Shown: piece by piece, positions 10,760 to 19,707 of the stretch
Position numbering within the stretch: position 1 is the first letter of the stretch
Layout: the number at the start of each line of letters is the position of its first letter
Origin: Rhodococcus gordoniae
Lineage (GTDB): Bacteria > Actinomycetota > Actinomycetes > Mycobacteriales > Mycobacteriaceae
Direction of reading: 5' to 3'
Assembly (NCBI RefSeq): GCF_001646655.1
Contig: NZ_LPZN01000065.1
Span: 38,734-102,733 of the forward strand
DNA: 64,000 nucleotides
Translations under genes and position numbers: made by a program
Notes under the pieces: generated by a model
Database searches by the model: none
The model's input: the letters and a program-made list of their open reading frames with translations, nothing else
What the model was told of the DNA's origin: nothing

Positions 10760-12130
10760 CTACGCACGAACGACAGAAAGGATCTCCTTCACCAATGCCT
10801 CGACCTCACCGTCCGTGCGCGCCTCCACGTTGAGTCGCAGCAGCGGCTCGGTGTTGGACGCGCGCAGGTTGAACCACGCGTTGTCGGGCAGGTCCACGGT
10901 GACACCGTCGAGCCGGTCGACCGACACCGCGCGATCCTCGAACGCCGCGACGACCGCCTCGGTGCGCTCGGCCGCGTCGACGACCGTCGAATTGATCTCT
11001 CCCGACGCCGCATACCGGTTGTAGGAGCTCATCAACTCGGAGAGCGGGCCGTCCTGCGAGGCCAGCGCGGCGAGTACGTGCAGTGCCGCGAGCATGCCCG
11101 AGTCGGCGCCCCAGAAGTCGCGGAAGTAGTAGTGCGCCGAGTGTTCACCGCCGAAGACGGCGCCGGTCTCGGCCATCTGCTGCTTGATGAACGAATGCCC
11201 GACCCGGGTGCGGACGGGCTTGCCGCCCTGCTCGGTGACGAGTTCGGGCACCACCCGCGACGTGATCAAGTTGTGGATGATCGTGGAGCCGGGTTCCTCG
11301 GCGAGTTCGCGGGCTGCGACGAGCGCCGTCACCGCCGACGGCGTGACCGGCTCGCCGCGCTCGTCGACCACGAAGCAGCGGTCGGCGTCGCCGTCGAAGG
11401 CCAGGCCCACATCGGCGCCGGACTCGACGACCAGACGCTGGAGGTCGACGAGGTTGGCGGGGTCGAGGGGGTTGGCCTCGTGATTGGGGAAGGTGCCGTC
11501 GAGTTCGAAGTACAGCGGGACGAGGTCGACGGGCAGGGCGCCGAAGACGGCGGGGACGGTGTGGCCGCCCATCCCGTTACCGGCGTCGACCGCCACCGTG
11601 AGCGGTCGCATCTGCGCAAGGTCGACGAGACCGCGGACGAACGAGGCGTAGTCGTCGAGGACGTCGCGCTCGGTGATGCTGCCGCGCTCGCCCTCGTAGG
11701 CGGGAACACCTTCGACGAGATCGGCCGAGATCTGCGCCAGACCGGTGTCCTGACCGACGGGCTTGGCACCGGCACGGCAGAGCTTGATGCCGTTGTACTT
11801 CGCAGGGTTGTGGCTCGCGGTGAACATCGCGCCGGGTGCGTCGAGCAGACCCGACGCGAAGTAGAGCTGGTCGGTGGACGCGAGTCCGATGAGCACCACG
11901 TCGAGTCCTCGGGAGGTGACCCCGTCGGCGAAGGCCTGGGACAACGAGGGGGACGAGGCGCGCATGTCGTGCCCGATCACCACGCGGTCGGCGCTGCCCT
12001 CGCTGCGCAACAGGCGTGCGAACGACGCTCCGACCTCGCGGACGAACTCTTCGTCGATCTGCTCCCCGACGACTCCCCGTACGTCGTACGCCTTGATGAC
12101 CGCTGACACCGACTCGGCAGCTCTCGCCAC
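10760..12130 (-). CDS. manB: Phosphomannomutase / phosphoglucomutase
   Basis: Converts mannose-6-phosphate to mannose-1-phosphate (possibly also the glucose forms) for GDP-mannose synthesis. 456 aa from GTG 12130, chosen because AGGAG lies 8 nt upstream and the protein then begins just before VIKAYDVRGVVGE, as in relatives. Active-site phosphoserine loop: GAMFTASHNPAKYNGIK; metal-binding loop: AFDGDADRCF; sugar-binding GGEHSAHYYF; phosphate-binding RASNTEPLLRLNVEA. The equivalent M. tuberculosis gene is called pmmA or manB. Upstream of the TobH-like gene and manA in the same direction. Confidence 0.96.
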   Translation of the reverse strand: MARAAESVSAVIKAYDVRGVVGEQIDEEFVREVGASFARLLRSEGSADRVVIGHDMRASSPSLSQAFADGVTSRGLDVVLIGLASTDQLYFASGLLDAPGAMFTASHNPAKYNGIKLCRAGAKPVGQDTGLAQISADLVEGVPAYEGERGSITERDVLDDYASFVRGLVDLAQMRPLTVAVDAGNGMGGHTVPAVFGALPVDLVPLYFELDGTFPNHEANPLDPANLVDLQRLVVESGADVGLAFDGDADRCFVVDERGEPVTPSAVTALVAARELAEEPGSTIIHNLITSRVVPELVTEQGGKPVRTRVGHSFIKQQMAETGAVFGGEHSAHYYFRDFWGADSGMLAALHVLAALASQDGPLSELMSSYNRYAASGEINSTVVDAAERTEAVVAAFEDRAVSVDRLDGVTVDLPDNAWFNLRASNTEPLLRLNVEARTDGEVEALVKEILSVVRA

Positions 12131-12207
12131 TGTATTGACTCCTGAACCTCGACTCGTGCGATGCCGTCCTCCGCGACATCGCACTCGCTCAGCCTAGTGC
12201 GAACGGC

Positions 12208-12603
12208 TCAGGACGTGGGATCGGGAAGCACACGCAGGTGCCCACGTCGGCCGGTGCGCGTGGTCGGCGGCACGACGGCCCGCTGGGGTTCCTCGGCATC
12301 GTCGTCGGCCGAGTCGGAGCGGGAACGCTCACCCAGTCCGGCCTCGCGTACGGCCTCGGCGAGGGCGGTCAGATCGTCCTCGTCGGGGGTGCCCGACGAG
12401 AACGCTCCCTCGTACCGGACGAGTTCCCATCCCTTGGGGGCCGTGATACGTGAACCGTGCATCTCGCAGAGATCCCACGAGTGCGGTTCCGCGACGGTCG
12501 CCAGGGGGCCGACGACGGCGGTGGAGTCCGAGTACACGTAGGTCAGCGTCGCAACAGCAGGGTTCTTGCACCCAGGCCGGCAGCATCGACGCAGTGTTCT
12601 CAC
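12208..12603 (-). CDS. DUF3499 zinc-ribbon-like protein
   Basis: 131 aa conserved actinobacterial protein of unknown function. The N-terminus has a Cys-rich motif (CCRPGCKNPAVATLTY) and, later, WDLCEMH, which together could bind zinc. The C-terminal third is acidic and low in complexity. A TACGCT box lies 7 nt before the GTG start with no ribosome site, indicating a leaderless transcript. It is divergent from the zincin-like gene and upstream of pmmA, a conserved neighbourhood in mycobacteria. Confidence 0.85.
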   Translation of the reverse strand: MRTLRRCCRPGCKNPAVATLTYVYSDSTAVVGPLATVAEPHSWDLCEMHGSRITAPKGWELVRYEGAFSSGTPDEDDLTALAEAVREAGLGERSRSDSADDDAEEPQRAVVPPTTRTGRRGHLRVLPDPTS

Positions 12604-12610
12604 GACTGGG

Positions 12611-12683
12611 AGCGTAGCGCGCCGAGCGCTCCAGGACTATTCGGACACACCGAAACGGGCGGCGGATTTTCGTGTCGTAGTGT
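12611..12683. promoter_or_regulatory. Divergent leaderless promoters (DUF3499 / zincin-like gene)
   Basis: A TACGCT box on the minus strand (12611-12616) is 7 nt from the GTG at 12603, and TAGTGT on the plus strand (12678-12683) is 7 nt from the ATG at 12691. Both fit actinobacterial -10 elements with transcription starting at or next to the start codon. No convincing -35 was seen. Confidence 0.6.
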
Positions 12684-12690
12684 CCATGGC

Positions 12691-13185
12691 ATGGTCCGCG
12701 CACGACGTTCCCGCCCTGTGTCGTCCCGTTCCGTGGCACGCCGCGGCAGAGGAATCCGCGGTCCCCTGTTCCCGCAGAGCCTGCCCGCCTGGAAGACCCG
12801 CGCCGAGAAGTTCGACCTGCTCGTACTCGGGGCGTTCGCGCCGATCGACGCGCGCTGGCACGACCGCCTCACCAAGCTCGACATCGCCGTGGACGAGGTC
12901 CCGAAGATCCGGGCGCGCGATCCCGACTCGGTGAACTGGCCCGACGAAGTGGTCGCCGACGGGCCGGTGCCACTGTCCCGGCTCGTGCCCGCCGGGATCG
13001 ATCGACGAGGGGCCGCCACCCGGGCGCGGATCGTGCTGTTCCGTCGCCCCCTCGAGGTGCGAGCGAAGGATCCGGACGATCTGACGGATCTGGTCCACGA
13101 CGTCCTCGTGCACCAGGTGGCCACTTATCTCGGCGTCGAACCGGAAGTGGTGGATCCGACACTCGACGAGGACGACGAGGACTGA
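12691..13185 (+). CDS. Metallopeptidase-family (zincin-fold) protein with degenerate active site
   Basis: 164 aa. The central and C-terminal part matches the short predicted metallopeptidase family (old name DUF1025): FDLLVLGAFAPIDARW, then RARIVLFRRPLEVRAKDPDDL, then a helix LVHDVLVHQVATYLGV where active members carry HExxH. Here the motif reads HQVAT, so both the catalytic Glu and the second His are missing and zinc peptidase activity is unlikely. A long Arg-rich N-terminus precedes the fold. The start at ATG 12691 is supported by a TAGTGT box 7 nt upstream. Orthologues accompany whiB2 in mycobacteria. Confidence 0.8.
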   Translation: MVRARRSRPVSSRSVARRGRGIRGPLFPQSLPAWKTRAEKFDLLVLGAFAPIDARWHDRLTKLDIAVDEVPKIRARDPDSVNWPDEVVADGPVPLSRLVPAGIDRRGAATRARIVLFRRPLEVRAKDPDDLTDLVHDVLVHQVATYLGVEPEVVDPTLDEDDED

Positions 13186-13201
13186 GAAACGTTCCGGACA
13201 C

Positions 13202-13254
13202 ATGACGAAGGCCGGGTTGCTCGTCCCCCACGGCCGCAACCCGGCCTTCGTCAT
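13202..13254. terminator. Bidirectional hairpin terminator
   Basis: Perfect 19-bp inverted repeat (13202-13220 and 13236-13254) around a 15-nt loop, between the convergent zincin-like gene (+) and whiB2 (-). It is well placed to stop transcription from both sides. Confidence 0.85.
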
Positions 13255-13308
13255 CCGATTCGGTGTTTCACTCGGTCCCGTACTCCCCGTACCGGGCCGA
13301 ACTCCTCG

Positions 13309-13656
13309 TCAGACTATTCCGCGCTTGAGGCGACGGCGTTCCCTCTCGGAAAGCCCGCCCCAGATACCGAACCGCTCGTCGTGAGCGAGGGCGTATTCGA
13401 GACATTCGTCCCGGACTTCACACCCCATGCAGATGCGCTTGGCCTCTCTGGTGGATCCCCCCTTCTCGGGGAAGAATGCCTCCGGATCGGTCTGCGCACA
13501 GAGCGCACGCTCCTGCCACTGCTCCTCGCCATCCGCAGGGTCGCCGAATCCCGAAATCACACTCAGGACGGGCACCCCGACGTCCGGGTAGTCACAGACA
13601 GCCTCGACTGCAGTATCGCTTCGAATGAGCTCGAAGCTGTCGCGCTCGCCGGCCAT
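13309..13656 (-). CDS. whiB2: WhiB2 (WhmD-like) iron-sulphur regulator
   Basis: WhiB-family transcription factor with a [4Fe-4S] cluster. The WhmD/WhiB2 subgroup is needed for septation and division. 115 aa. Cluster cysteines are in ALCAQTD, ICMGC and DECLEY (C-x(n)-CxxC-xxxxx-C), followed by the turn GIWGGLSE and basic tail RERRRLKRGIV that binds DNA. The ATG has AGGAGG close upstream (4 nt gap). It is about 25 residues longer at the N-terminus than mycobacterial WhiB2, so a shorter start is possible. Confidence 0.95.
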   Translation of the reverse strand: MAGERDSFELIRSDTAVEAVCDYPDVGVPVLSVISGFGDPADGEEQWQERALCAQTDPEAFFPEKGGSTREAKRICMGCEVRDECLEYALAHDERFGIWGGLSERERRRLKRGIV

Positions 13657-13849
13657 TGTCCCTCCTCACCTGCAGCGCCGAATCATGACCGGGGATCAAC
13701 CCGCTGCCATCCCTCGAATACTCGTTCGAATGCGGGTTCACCGCAAGGAATCTCGAATTCGATTATCGAATGACATGTATGTGATTAGACACTTCGGGTG
13801 TGTCGCGGTCAAGCGGAGCGGCGTTGTTCACATATCATCGGCCGCTTTG

Positions 13850-13865
13850 CCGAAACGCGTTTCGG
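13850..13865. promoter_or_regulatory. 16-bp perfect palindrome upstream of fbiA
   Basis: CCGAAACGCGTTTCGG is a perfect, gapless palindrome ending 44 bp before the fbiA start and 32 bp before its -10 box. Uninterrupted symmetry without a loop fits a dimeric repressor or activator site better than a terminator. The cognate protein is unknown. Confidence 0.5.
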
Positions 13866-13897
13866 ACGGCGCGCGACCGGGTAGATGACGCACCGCT

Positions 13898-13903
13898 TAG
13901 GCT
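13898..13903 (+). promoter_or_regulatory. Leaderless -10 box of fbiA
   Basis: TAGGCT ends 6 nt before the fbiA GTG; there is no ribosome site, so the transcript probably starts at the start codon. Confidence 0.6.
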
Positions 13904-13909
13904 TGGGCC

Positions 13910-14899
13910 GTGAATGTGACTGTATTGGTCGGAGGTGTCGGTGGGGCGCGTTTTCTCTCAGGTTTGCGCCGACTTCTCGATATTTCCCCCGGCGTCGAGC
14001 CGAATCCGGACGCGGCACACGGCATCACCGCGATCGTCAACGTCGGCGACGACGTCTGGATGCACGGTCTGAGGATCTGTCCGGATCTCGACACCTGCAT
14101 GTACACCCTGGGGGGTGGGATCGACACCGAACGCGGCTGGGGCCGTGCGGGCGAGACCTGGAACGCGAAGGAGGAACTCGCCGCCTACGGTGCGATCCCC
14201 GACTGGTTCGGTCTCGGCGACCGCGACATCGCCACGCATCTCGTCCGCACGCAGATGCTGCGGACCGGCTATCCGCTCTCCGCCGTCACCGAAGCACTGT
14301 GCACCCGGTGGAAACCCGGCGTGACCCTGCTGCCCGTCTCCGACGACCGCAGCGAGACACACGTCGTCATCACCGATCCCGAGGACGGTGAGCAGCGCGC
14401 CGTGCACTTCGAGGAATGGTGGGTCCGCCACCGCGCCCAGGTGCCGACCCACAGCTTCGCGCACATCGGCGCGGAGGAGGCGAAGCCGGCTCCCGGAGTG
14501 GTCGAGGCGATCGAGAACGCCGACGCCGTCCTGCTGGCCCCGTCCAATCCTGTCGTGAGCGTCGGCGCGATCCTCGCGATCCCGGGTATACGGGGTGCAT
14601 TGCGCACCACGTCCGCGAAGATCGTCGGCCTCTCCCCTGTCATCGACGGCAAGCCCCTGCGCGGGATGGCCGATGCGTGCCTGGACGTCATCGGGGTGGA
14701 GACCACCGCCGAGGCCGTCGGCCGGTACTACGGTGCCCGCTCCGGCACGGGCATTCTCGACGGGTGGCTCGTGCACTCGACCGACCGCGCCGAGGTACCG
14801 GGCGTCGAGGTCCGGTCCGTTCCCCTGCTCATGACCGACACCGACGCGACGGCCGACATGGCCCGCGCCGCCCTCGAGCTCGCCGGAGTGAACCTGTGA
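13910..14899 (+). CDS. fbiA: FbiA, LPPG:Fo transferase (coenzyme F420 biosynthesis)
   Basis: Joins a phospho(enol)lactyl-type group from its guanylated donor to the deazaflavin Fo, making the F420-0 core (dehydro-F420-0 in mycobacteria). 329 aa. The CofD family N-terminus [17 protein letters not shown] is a nucleotide-binding loop. Further conserved pieces are [36 protein letters not shown] and [22 protein letters not shown] segment near 240. The GTG start has only a -10 box upstream. The stop overlaps the fbiB start (TGATG), so FbiA and FbiB are coupled. Confidence 0.95.
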   Translation: MNVTVLVGGVGGARFLSGLRRLLDISPGVEPNPDAAHGITAIVNVGDDVWMHGLRICPDLDTCMYTLGGGIDTERGWGRAGETWNAKEELAAYGAIPDWFGLGDRDIATHLVRTQMLRTGYPLSAVTEALCTRWKPGVTLLPVSDDRSETHVVITDPEDGEQRAVHFEEWWVRHRAQVPTHSFAHIGAEEAKPAPGVVEAIENADAVLLAPSNPVVSVGAILAIPGIRGALRTTSAKIVGLSPVIDGKPLRGMADACLDVIGVETTAEAVGRYYGARSGTGILDGWLVHSTDRAEVPGVEVRSVPLLMTDTDATADMARAALELAGVNL

Positions 14900-16266
14900 T
14901 GCCGGACGCCGTCGCCGACCCCTCGGTGCGCGACCACGCGCCGGGCGGTCCGATCGAGATCCTGCCCGTCCCCGGGCTTCCCGAGTTCCGCCCGGGAGAC
15001 GACCTGGCTGCGGCCGTCGCCCGGGCCGCACCGTGGCTGACCGACGGGGACGTCCTCGTCGTCACGAGCAAGGTGGTCTCGAAGGTCGAGGGACGGATCG
15101 TCGCCGCGCCCACCGATCCCGATGCCCGCGACGCACTGCGCCGGCGTCTCGTGAACGAGGAGGCCGTGCGCGTGCTGGCCCGCAAGGGCCGCACCCTCAT
15201 CACCGAGAACAAGCTGGGCATCGTGCAGGCGGCCTCCGGGATCGACGGGTCGAACGTCGACAGCGCCGAACTCGCGCTGCTGCCCGAGGATCCCGACGCG
15301 AGCGCCTCGGCCCTCCGCGAGCGGATCGGTGCGCTGCTCGGCGTGCGGGTCGCCGTGGTGGTCACCGACACGATGGGTCGCGCCTGGCGCAACGGGCAGA
15401 CCGACGCCGCGATCGGATCGTCCGGGCTCCCCGTCCTCCACGGCTACGCGGGCTCGCACGATTCGCAGGGCAACGAACTGCAGGTCACGTCCGTGGCGGT
15501 GGCCGACGAGATCGCCGCGGCCGGTGATCTCGTCAAGGGCAAGCTCGGCGGTGTGCCCGTCGCCGTGGTGCGCGGACTCGACCTGCCCGACGACGGCTCC
15601 ACCGCCCGCGCCCTGATCCGCAGCGGCGAGGACGACCTGTTCTGGCTCGGCACCGAGGAGGCCCTCGAACGCGGCCGGCGCGAGGCACTTCTGTTGCGCC
15701 GGTCGGTGCGGCAGTTCGCTGCCGAACCCGTCGACCCCGAGGATCTGCGCGAGGCGATCGCCGAGGCCCTCACCGCCCCCGCACCCCACCACACCCGCCC
15801 GGTGCGGTTCGTGTGGGTGCGCACCGAACAGGTCCGTCGGCGGCTCCTCGACCGCATGCGCGAGAAGTGGGCCGAGGATCTTCGCGGCGACGGACTCGAC
15901 CCGGTGGCCGTCGAACGCCGCCTCGCCCGCGGCGCGATCCTCTACGACGCGCCCGAGGTGATCGTTCCGTTCCGGGTGCCCGACGGCGCACACCACTACC
16001 CCGACGCGCGTCGCACCGCCGCCGAGGCCACGATGTTCACCGTGGCCGCCGGCGCCGCGGTCCAGGGCCTGCTCGTGTCCCTGGCCACCCGCGGCCTGGG
16101 GAGCTGCTGGATCGGTTCGACGATCTTCGCGCCCGAAGTGGTCCGCGGGGAACTCGGGCTGCCCGCCGAATGGTCGCCGCTCGGAGCGGTCGCCGTCGGC
16201 TACCCGCTCACCGAACCGGAACCGCGCGAACCCGCGGATCCGGGCGACGCCCTCGTGGAGCTGTAA
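14899..16266 (+). CDS. fbiB: FbiB, bifunctional F420 gamma-glutamyl ligase / FMN reductase
   Basis: Adds the poly-gamma-glutamate tail to F420-0; in mycobacteria its C-terminal nitroreductase-like domain also reduces dehydro-F420-0. 455 aa, the length of a full fusion. The N-terminal CofE part (about 1-250) shows [37 protein letters not shown] and [17 protein letters not shown]. The C-terminal part begins [23 protein letters not shown] and contains [13 protein letters not shown] typical of flavin-binding nitroreductases. It overlaps fbiA by one base and is followed by a NUDIX gene after 2 nt. Confidence 0.96.
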   Translation: MPDAVADPSVRDHAPGGPIEILPVPGLPEFRPGDDLAAAVARAAPWLTDGDVLVVTSKVVSKVEGRIVAAPTDPDARDALRRRLVNEEAVRVLARKGRTLITENKLGIVQAASGIDGSNVDSAELALLPEDPDASASALRERIGALLGVRVAVVVTDTMGRAWRNGQTDAAIGSSGLPVLHGYAGSHDSQGNELQVTSVAVADEIAAAGDLVKGKLGGVPVAVVRGLDLPDDGSTARALIRSGEDDLFWLGTEEALERGRREALLLRRSVRQFAAEPVDPEDLREAIAEALTAPAPHHTRPVRFVWVRTEQVRRRLLDRMREKWAEDLRGDGLDPVAVERRLARGAILYDAPEVIVPFRVPDGAHHYPDARRTAAEATMFTVAAGAAVQGLLVSLATRGLGSCWIGSTIFAPEVVRGELGLPAEWSPLGAVAVGYPLTEPEPREPADPGDALVEL

Positions 16267-16268
16267 TC

Positions 16269-16823
16269 GTGTCGGCGCGTTCCCTGCACGCCTCGGCGAT
16301 CGACCGGCTCACCACCTGGCACACCAACTCCGAGGACGCCGAGTCGCTGCGGCACACCATGCTGGCGTTCCTCGATTCGGCGCCCGACGGGTGTCTGCGC
16401 GAGCACGTGCCGGGGCACATCACGGCGTCGTCGATCGTCCTCGACGCCGATCACCGCAACGTGCTGCTCACCCTGCATCCTCGGGTGGGGCGGTGGATCC
16501 AGCTCGGCGGTCACTGCGAGACGTCGGACGAGACCGTCGTCGCCGCGGCACTGCGCGAGGCCACCGAGGAATCGGGCATCGCCGATCTGGTGATCGATCC
16601 GGATCTGCTCTCGGCGCACACCCATCCGATCACGTGCTCGCTCGGAGTACCCACCCGGCACCTCGACCTGCGGTTCCTGGTGACGGCACCCGTGGGCGCC
16701 CGGCCGGTGCGCAGCCACGAGTCCACCGACCTGCAGTGGTGGCCGGTCGACGCGCTGCCACCGGAGGCCGAACACGAGACGATCGCGCACCTGGTGCGGC
16801 TCGCGGCCGCCCGACGGGCCTGA
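16269..16823 (+). CDS. NUDIX hydrolase
   Basis: 184 aa enzyme expected to cleave a nucleoside diphosphate linked to another group. The Nudix box spans about residues 80-102 and reads GGHCETSDETVVAAALREAT then EESGI, with all consensus Gly, Arg and Glu positions kept. GTG at 16269 follows the fbiB stop by 2 nt, so it is probably the third gene of the F420 operon. The substrate cannot be told from sequence; a housekeeping role for a nucleotide by-product of F420 synthesis is a guess from context. Confidence 0.9.
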   Translation: MSARSLHASAIDRLTTWHTNSEDAESLRHTMLAFLDSAPDGCLREHVPGHITASSIVLDADHRNVLLTLHPRVGRWIQLGGHCETSDETVVAAALREATEESGIADLVIDPDLLSAHTHPITCSLGVPTRHLDLRFLVTAPVGARPVRSHESTDLQWWPVDALPPEAEHETIAHLVRLAAARRA

Positions 16824-16831
16824 GACACCCG

Positions 16832-16863
16832 CGCTCGTCCCGGCGGGACCGCCGGGACGAGCG
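16832..16863. terminator. Bidirectional hairpin terminator
   Basis: Perfect 15-bp stem with a 2-nt centre (16832-16846 and 16849-16863) fills the 44-nt gap between the convergent NUDIX and SGNH genes. Confidence 0.82.
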
Positions 16864-16867
16864 GAGG

Positions 16868-17650
16868 TCAGAACCGGATCGGTCCGAGCTCGGGATATTT
16901 CGGGGTGATGCCGTCGCCGGAGGAGACTCCGCGCAGTCGCCGCCCGATCCAGGGGACGAGGAACCCCCGCATCCATGCGCGGTCCGCGGCACGTTCCTGG
17001 GCCCGGGTGAGGACGGGTGCCTCGTCGAACTCCACCGGTCCGAGATCGTGTTCGACACCGAGCAGGTCGAGAACGCGGATCGCCATGTTGTGGTGGCCGG
17101 CCGCGGACATGTGCAGCCGGTCGAAGTCCCACATGCGCAGATCCCGGTACTCGTCGAAACGCCAGAAGTCGACGATGGTCGCGCCGTGCCGGTCGGCGAT
17201 CGCCCGGACGAGCTCGTTGTACACGGCCCAGCGGCCGCGCAGGATCCCGAAGACCGGCGCCCAGCTGCCGTCGTAGGCCGTCCACATCAGGACGCGGGCG
17301 CCGGTCGCGGCGAGCTTGCCGACCGCCTCGTCGTATTCCGCCGCGAGCGCGTCGAGGTCGAGTTTCGGACGCATGAGGTTGTTGCCGCCGGCGTAGATCG
17401 TCACGAGATCGGGACGCATCGCCACGGCGGTCTCGAGCTGCTCGTCGATGATCGGTCGCAGCAACCTGCCCCGGATGGCGAGGTTCGCGTACGCGAAGTT
17501 CTCCGACCGGCGCGCCAGCTCACCGGCGACGAGATCGGCCCAGCCGCGTACCCCGTTGGGACGCGCCGGATCCGGATCACCCACACCCTCGGTGAACGAA
17601 TCACCGAGGGCCACGTACCTTTCGAAACCCACTTCGACCTCTCGACTCAC
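16868..17650 (-). CDS. SGNH/GDSL-family hydrolase
   Basis: 260 aa esterase-like protein. Block I is YVALGDSFTEGVGDP with the nucleophile Ser about residue 16. Block III is IYAGGNNLMRP and block V is RLHMSAAGHHNMA with the Asp-x-x-His dyad (D-R-L-H). No signal peptide is evident, so it is probably cytoplasmic. GTG at 17650 overlaps the manC stop (GTGA), coupling it to the nucleotide-sugar operon. A role in deacylating a lipid or carbohydrate intermediate is conceivable but unsupported by specific residues. Confidence 0.9.
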   Translation of the reverse strand: MSREVEVGFERYVALGDSFTEGVGDPDPARPNGVRGWADLVAGELARRSENFAYANLAIRGRLLRPIIDEQLETAVAMRPDLVTIYAGGNNLMRPKLDLDALAAEYDEAVGKLAATGARVLMWTAYDGSWAPVFGILRGRWAVYNELVRAIADRHGATIVDFWRFDEYRDLRMWDFDRLHMSAAGHHNMAIRVLDLLGVEHDLGPVEFDEAPVLTRAQERAADRAWMRGFLVPWIGRRLRGVSSGDGITPKYPELGPIRF

Positions 17651-18732
17651 ACGTCGGTACTGAACCGGATACCGCCGTCGGGGATCTTCACTCCCGGCCA
17701 CACCCGGGCACCGCGCAGCAGCTCGCATCGCGCACCGATGTCGGCGCCGTCACCGATCACACCGTCGCGGATCAGGGCCCGCGGACCGACCCGTACACCG
17801 AAACCGATGATGCTCCGTTCGACCACCGCACCGGCCTCGACCCGCGCACCGTCGAAGATCACCGCGCCGTCCAGGCGGGCACCCGCACCGATCTCGGCGC
17901 CGCGGCCGACGACCGTGCCGCCGATGAGCAGGGCGCCCGGGGCCACGGAGGCACCCGGATGCACGAGCGACTCGCCGCGCTGCGGCGGGAGCGCCGGGGA
18001 CGGAGCGATACCGCGGACCAGATCGGCCGAGCCACGGACGAAGTCCTCCGGGGTTCCCATGTCGCGCCAATAGGCCGCGTCGACGTGCCCGTACACCTTC
18101 TTGCCCTCGGTCAGCAGCGTCGGGAACACCTCGCGCTCCACCGACACCGGACGGCCCTCGGGGATCTGCTCGATGATCTCGCGGCGGAAGACGTAGCAGC
18201 CGGCGTTGATCTGATCGGTCGGCGGGTCCTGAGTCTTCTCGAGGAAGGCGGTCACCCGGCCGTCGTCGTCGGTGGGGACGCAGCCGAAGGCACGCGGATC
18301 GCTCACCCGCACCAGGTGCAGGGTCACGTCCGCCTCGGTCCGCACGTGGGTGTCGAGCACCGCACCGAGATCGGTGCCACCGAGCACGTCGCCGTTGAAG
18401 ACCATCACGTTGTCGGCGCGCAGCTTCGGCAGCACGTTGCGGATACCGCCGCCGGTGCCGAGCGGCTCGGTCTCGGTGACGTATTCGATCTCGAGGCCGA
18501 AGTCGGAACCGTCGGCGAAGTGCTGCTCGAAGACCTCGGCCTTGAACGAGGTGCCGAGGACGACGTGTTTGATGCCCGCCTCACGGATCCGCGCGAGCAG
18601 ATGGGTGAGGAAAGGCACCCCCGCGGTGGGCAGCATCGGCTTGGGTGCCGACAGGGTGAGCGGCCGTAGCCGCGTGCCCTGTCCACCGACCAGAATCACC
18701 GCATCGGTGTGCGGTGCCGACTCACTCGTCAT
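17647..18732 (-). CDS. manC: Mannose-1-phosphate guanylyltransferase
   Basis: Makes GDP-mannose from GTP and mannose-1-phosphate for PIM, lipomannan and glycoprotein synthesis. 361 aa. The nucleotidyltransferase signature is AVILVGGQGTRLRPLT with the downstream Lys in APKPMLP; the acidic metal site is in VFNGDVLGG. From about residue 265 a left-handed beta-helix of hexapeptide repeats (VHPGASVAPGALLIGG and following) forms the C-terminus. M. tuberculosis calls the orthologue manB. Its start overlaps the wbbL end by 11 nt. Confidence 0.94.
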   Translation of the reverse strand: MTSESAPHTDAVILVGGQGTRLRPLTLSAPKPMLPTAGVPFLTHLLARIREAGIKHVVLGTSFKAEVFEQHFADGSDFGLEIEYVTETEPLGTGGGIRNVLPKLRADNVMVFNGDVLGGTDLGAVLDTHVRTEADVTLHLVRVSDPRAFGCVPTDDDGRVTAFLEKTQDPPTDQINAGCYVFRREIIEQIPEGRPVSVEREVFPTLLTEGKKVYGHVDAAYWRDMGTPEDFVRGSADLVRGIAPSPALPPQRGESLVHPGASVAPGALLIGGTVVGRGAEIGAGARLDGAVIFDGARVEAGAVVERSIIGFGVRVGPRALIRDGVIGDGADIGARCELLRGARVWPGVKIPDGGIRFSTDV

Positions 18733-19648
18733 CGTCTCCCCTGTTCACTGTCGTGCCGACCCGAATGTCCCGGTCGGTCCTCCCGTTCCGACGCTCCCGC
18801 ACGGCTGCCGCGACCGCGACCCGCGATCGCACCGCGAGCCCGGCCCGCAACGCCCATCGCAGCGGCGCCTGCCACCGATGGGGGTGGCGGTCCGCCTGGA
18901 AGCGGTAGGCACTCTCGTGGTGTGCCGGGAGCATCAGTTCGGGGTGCCGTCCGGCCGCGTGGCCCTTGGCGTGGGTGACCACCGCGGACGGCACGTACAC
19001 GTTGAGCCAGCCCGCCCGGCCGAGCCGGTCGCCCAGGTCCACGTCCTCCATGTACATGAAGTATCGCGAATCGAAGCCGTCGATCGAATCGAACGCCGCG
19101 CGTCGCAGCAGCAGGCACGATCCGGACAGCCAGCCGACGGGGCGCTCGCCGATCTCCTCGTTCTCCTGGCGGTAGCGACGTGTCCACGGGTTGGCGGGCC
19201 AGACGGTGCCGAGCAGCGCGTGACCGGCACCGGACGCCAGGGTGGGGACGGTGCGCGCCGAAGGGTAGACGCTGCCGTCGGGTTCGTGGATCAGCGGTCC
19301 GAGCGAGCCGGCGCGCGGCCAGCGACGCGCCGCCTCGAGCAGTTCGTCGATCGAACCGGGGTGCCACCGGACGTCCGGGTTCACGACGATCACGAACTCC
19401 GCGGACGGGTCGATCTCGGCGACCGCGCGATTGATCGCCCCGCCGTATCCGATGTTTCCCCCGGTCCGGAGCAGTCGCACGTTCTCGTGTGCCGCCTCGG
19501 CGGCCTCGGGAGCACCGTCGGTCGAACCGTTGTCGGCCAGGATCACCTGTGTCGGCAGAACGGTCGCGGAGGTGAGCGAGGTGAGAAAGTTCTCGAGGTG
19601 CTCACCGGGCGAATAGGTCACCGTCACCACGGCCAGCGTCGAATCCAC
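18722..19648 (-). CDS. wbbL: Rhamnosyltransferase WbbL (arabinogalactan linker)
   Basis: GT2-family enzyme which in mycobacteria transfers L-rhamnose from dTDP-rhamnose to GlcNAc-PP-decaprenol, forming the galactan linker. 308 aa from GTG 19648, preceded by AAGGTG at 6 nt. Motifs include VTVTYSPGEHLENFL, ILADNGSTDGAPEAA, NIGYGGAINRA, VIVVNPDVRW (metal-binding Asp) and MYMEDVDLGDRL. Between rmlD and manC on one strand, which matches the mycobacterial rmlD-wbbL1-manB order. Membrane association at the inner face is expected. Confidence 0.94.
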   Translation of the reverse strand: MDSTLAVVTVTYSPGEHLENFLTSLTSATVLPTQVILADNGSTDGAPEAAEAAHENVRLLRTGGNIGYGGAINRAVAEIDPSAEFVIVVNPDVRWHPGSIDELLEAARRWPRAGSLGPLIHEPDGSVYPSARTVPTLASGAGHALLGTVWPANPWTRRYRQENEEIGERPVGWLSGSCLLLRRAAFDSIDGFDSRYFMYMEDVDLGDRLGRAGWLNVYVPSAVVTHAKGHAAGRHPELMLPAHHESAYRFQADRHPHRWQAPLRWALRAGLAVRSRVAVAAAVRERRNGRTDRDIRVGTTVNRGDDDE

Positions 19649-19707
19649 GCCGGTCACCTTAGCGACCTCGGCGGTGTGCGACACCTCACGGGCCGTTTCC
19701 TCACACG

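Larger units (their letters stand above)
13657..13909. other. Intergenic region between whiB2 and fbiA
   Basis: 253 bp between divergent genes, more A+T-rich than its surroundings in its first half. It must hold the whiB2 promoter(s), the fbiA -10 box at 13898 and a 16-bp palindrome at 13850. No small ORF with a ribosome site was seen. Confidence 0.6.
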
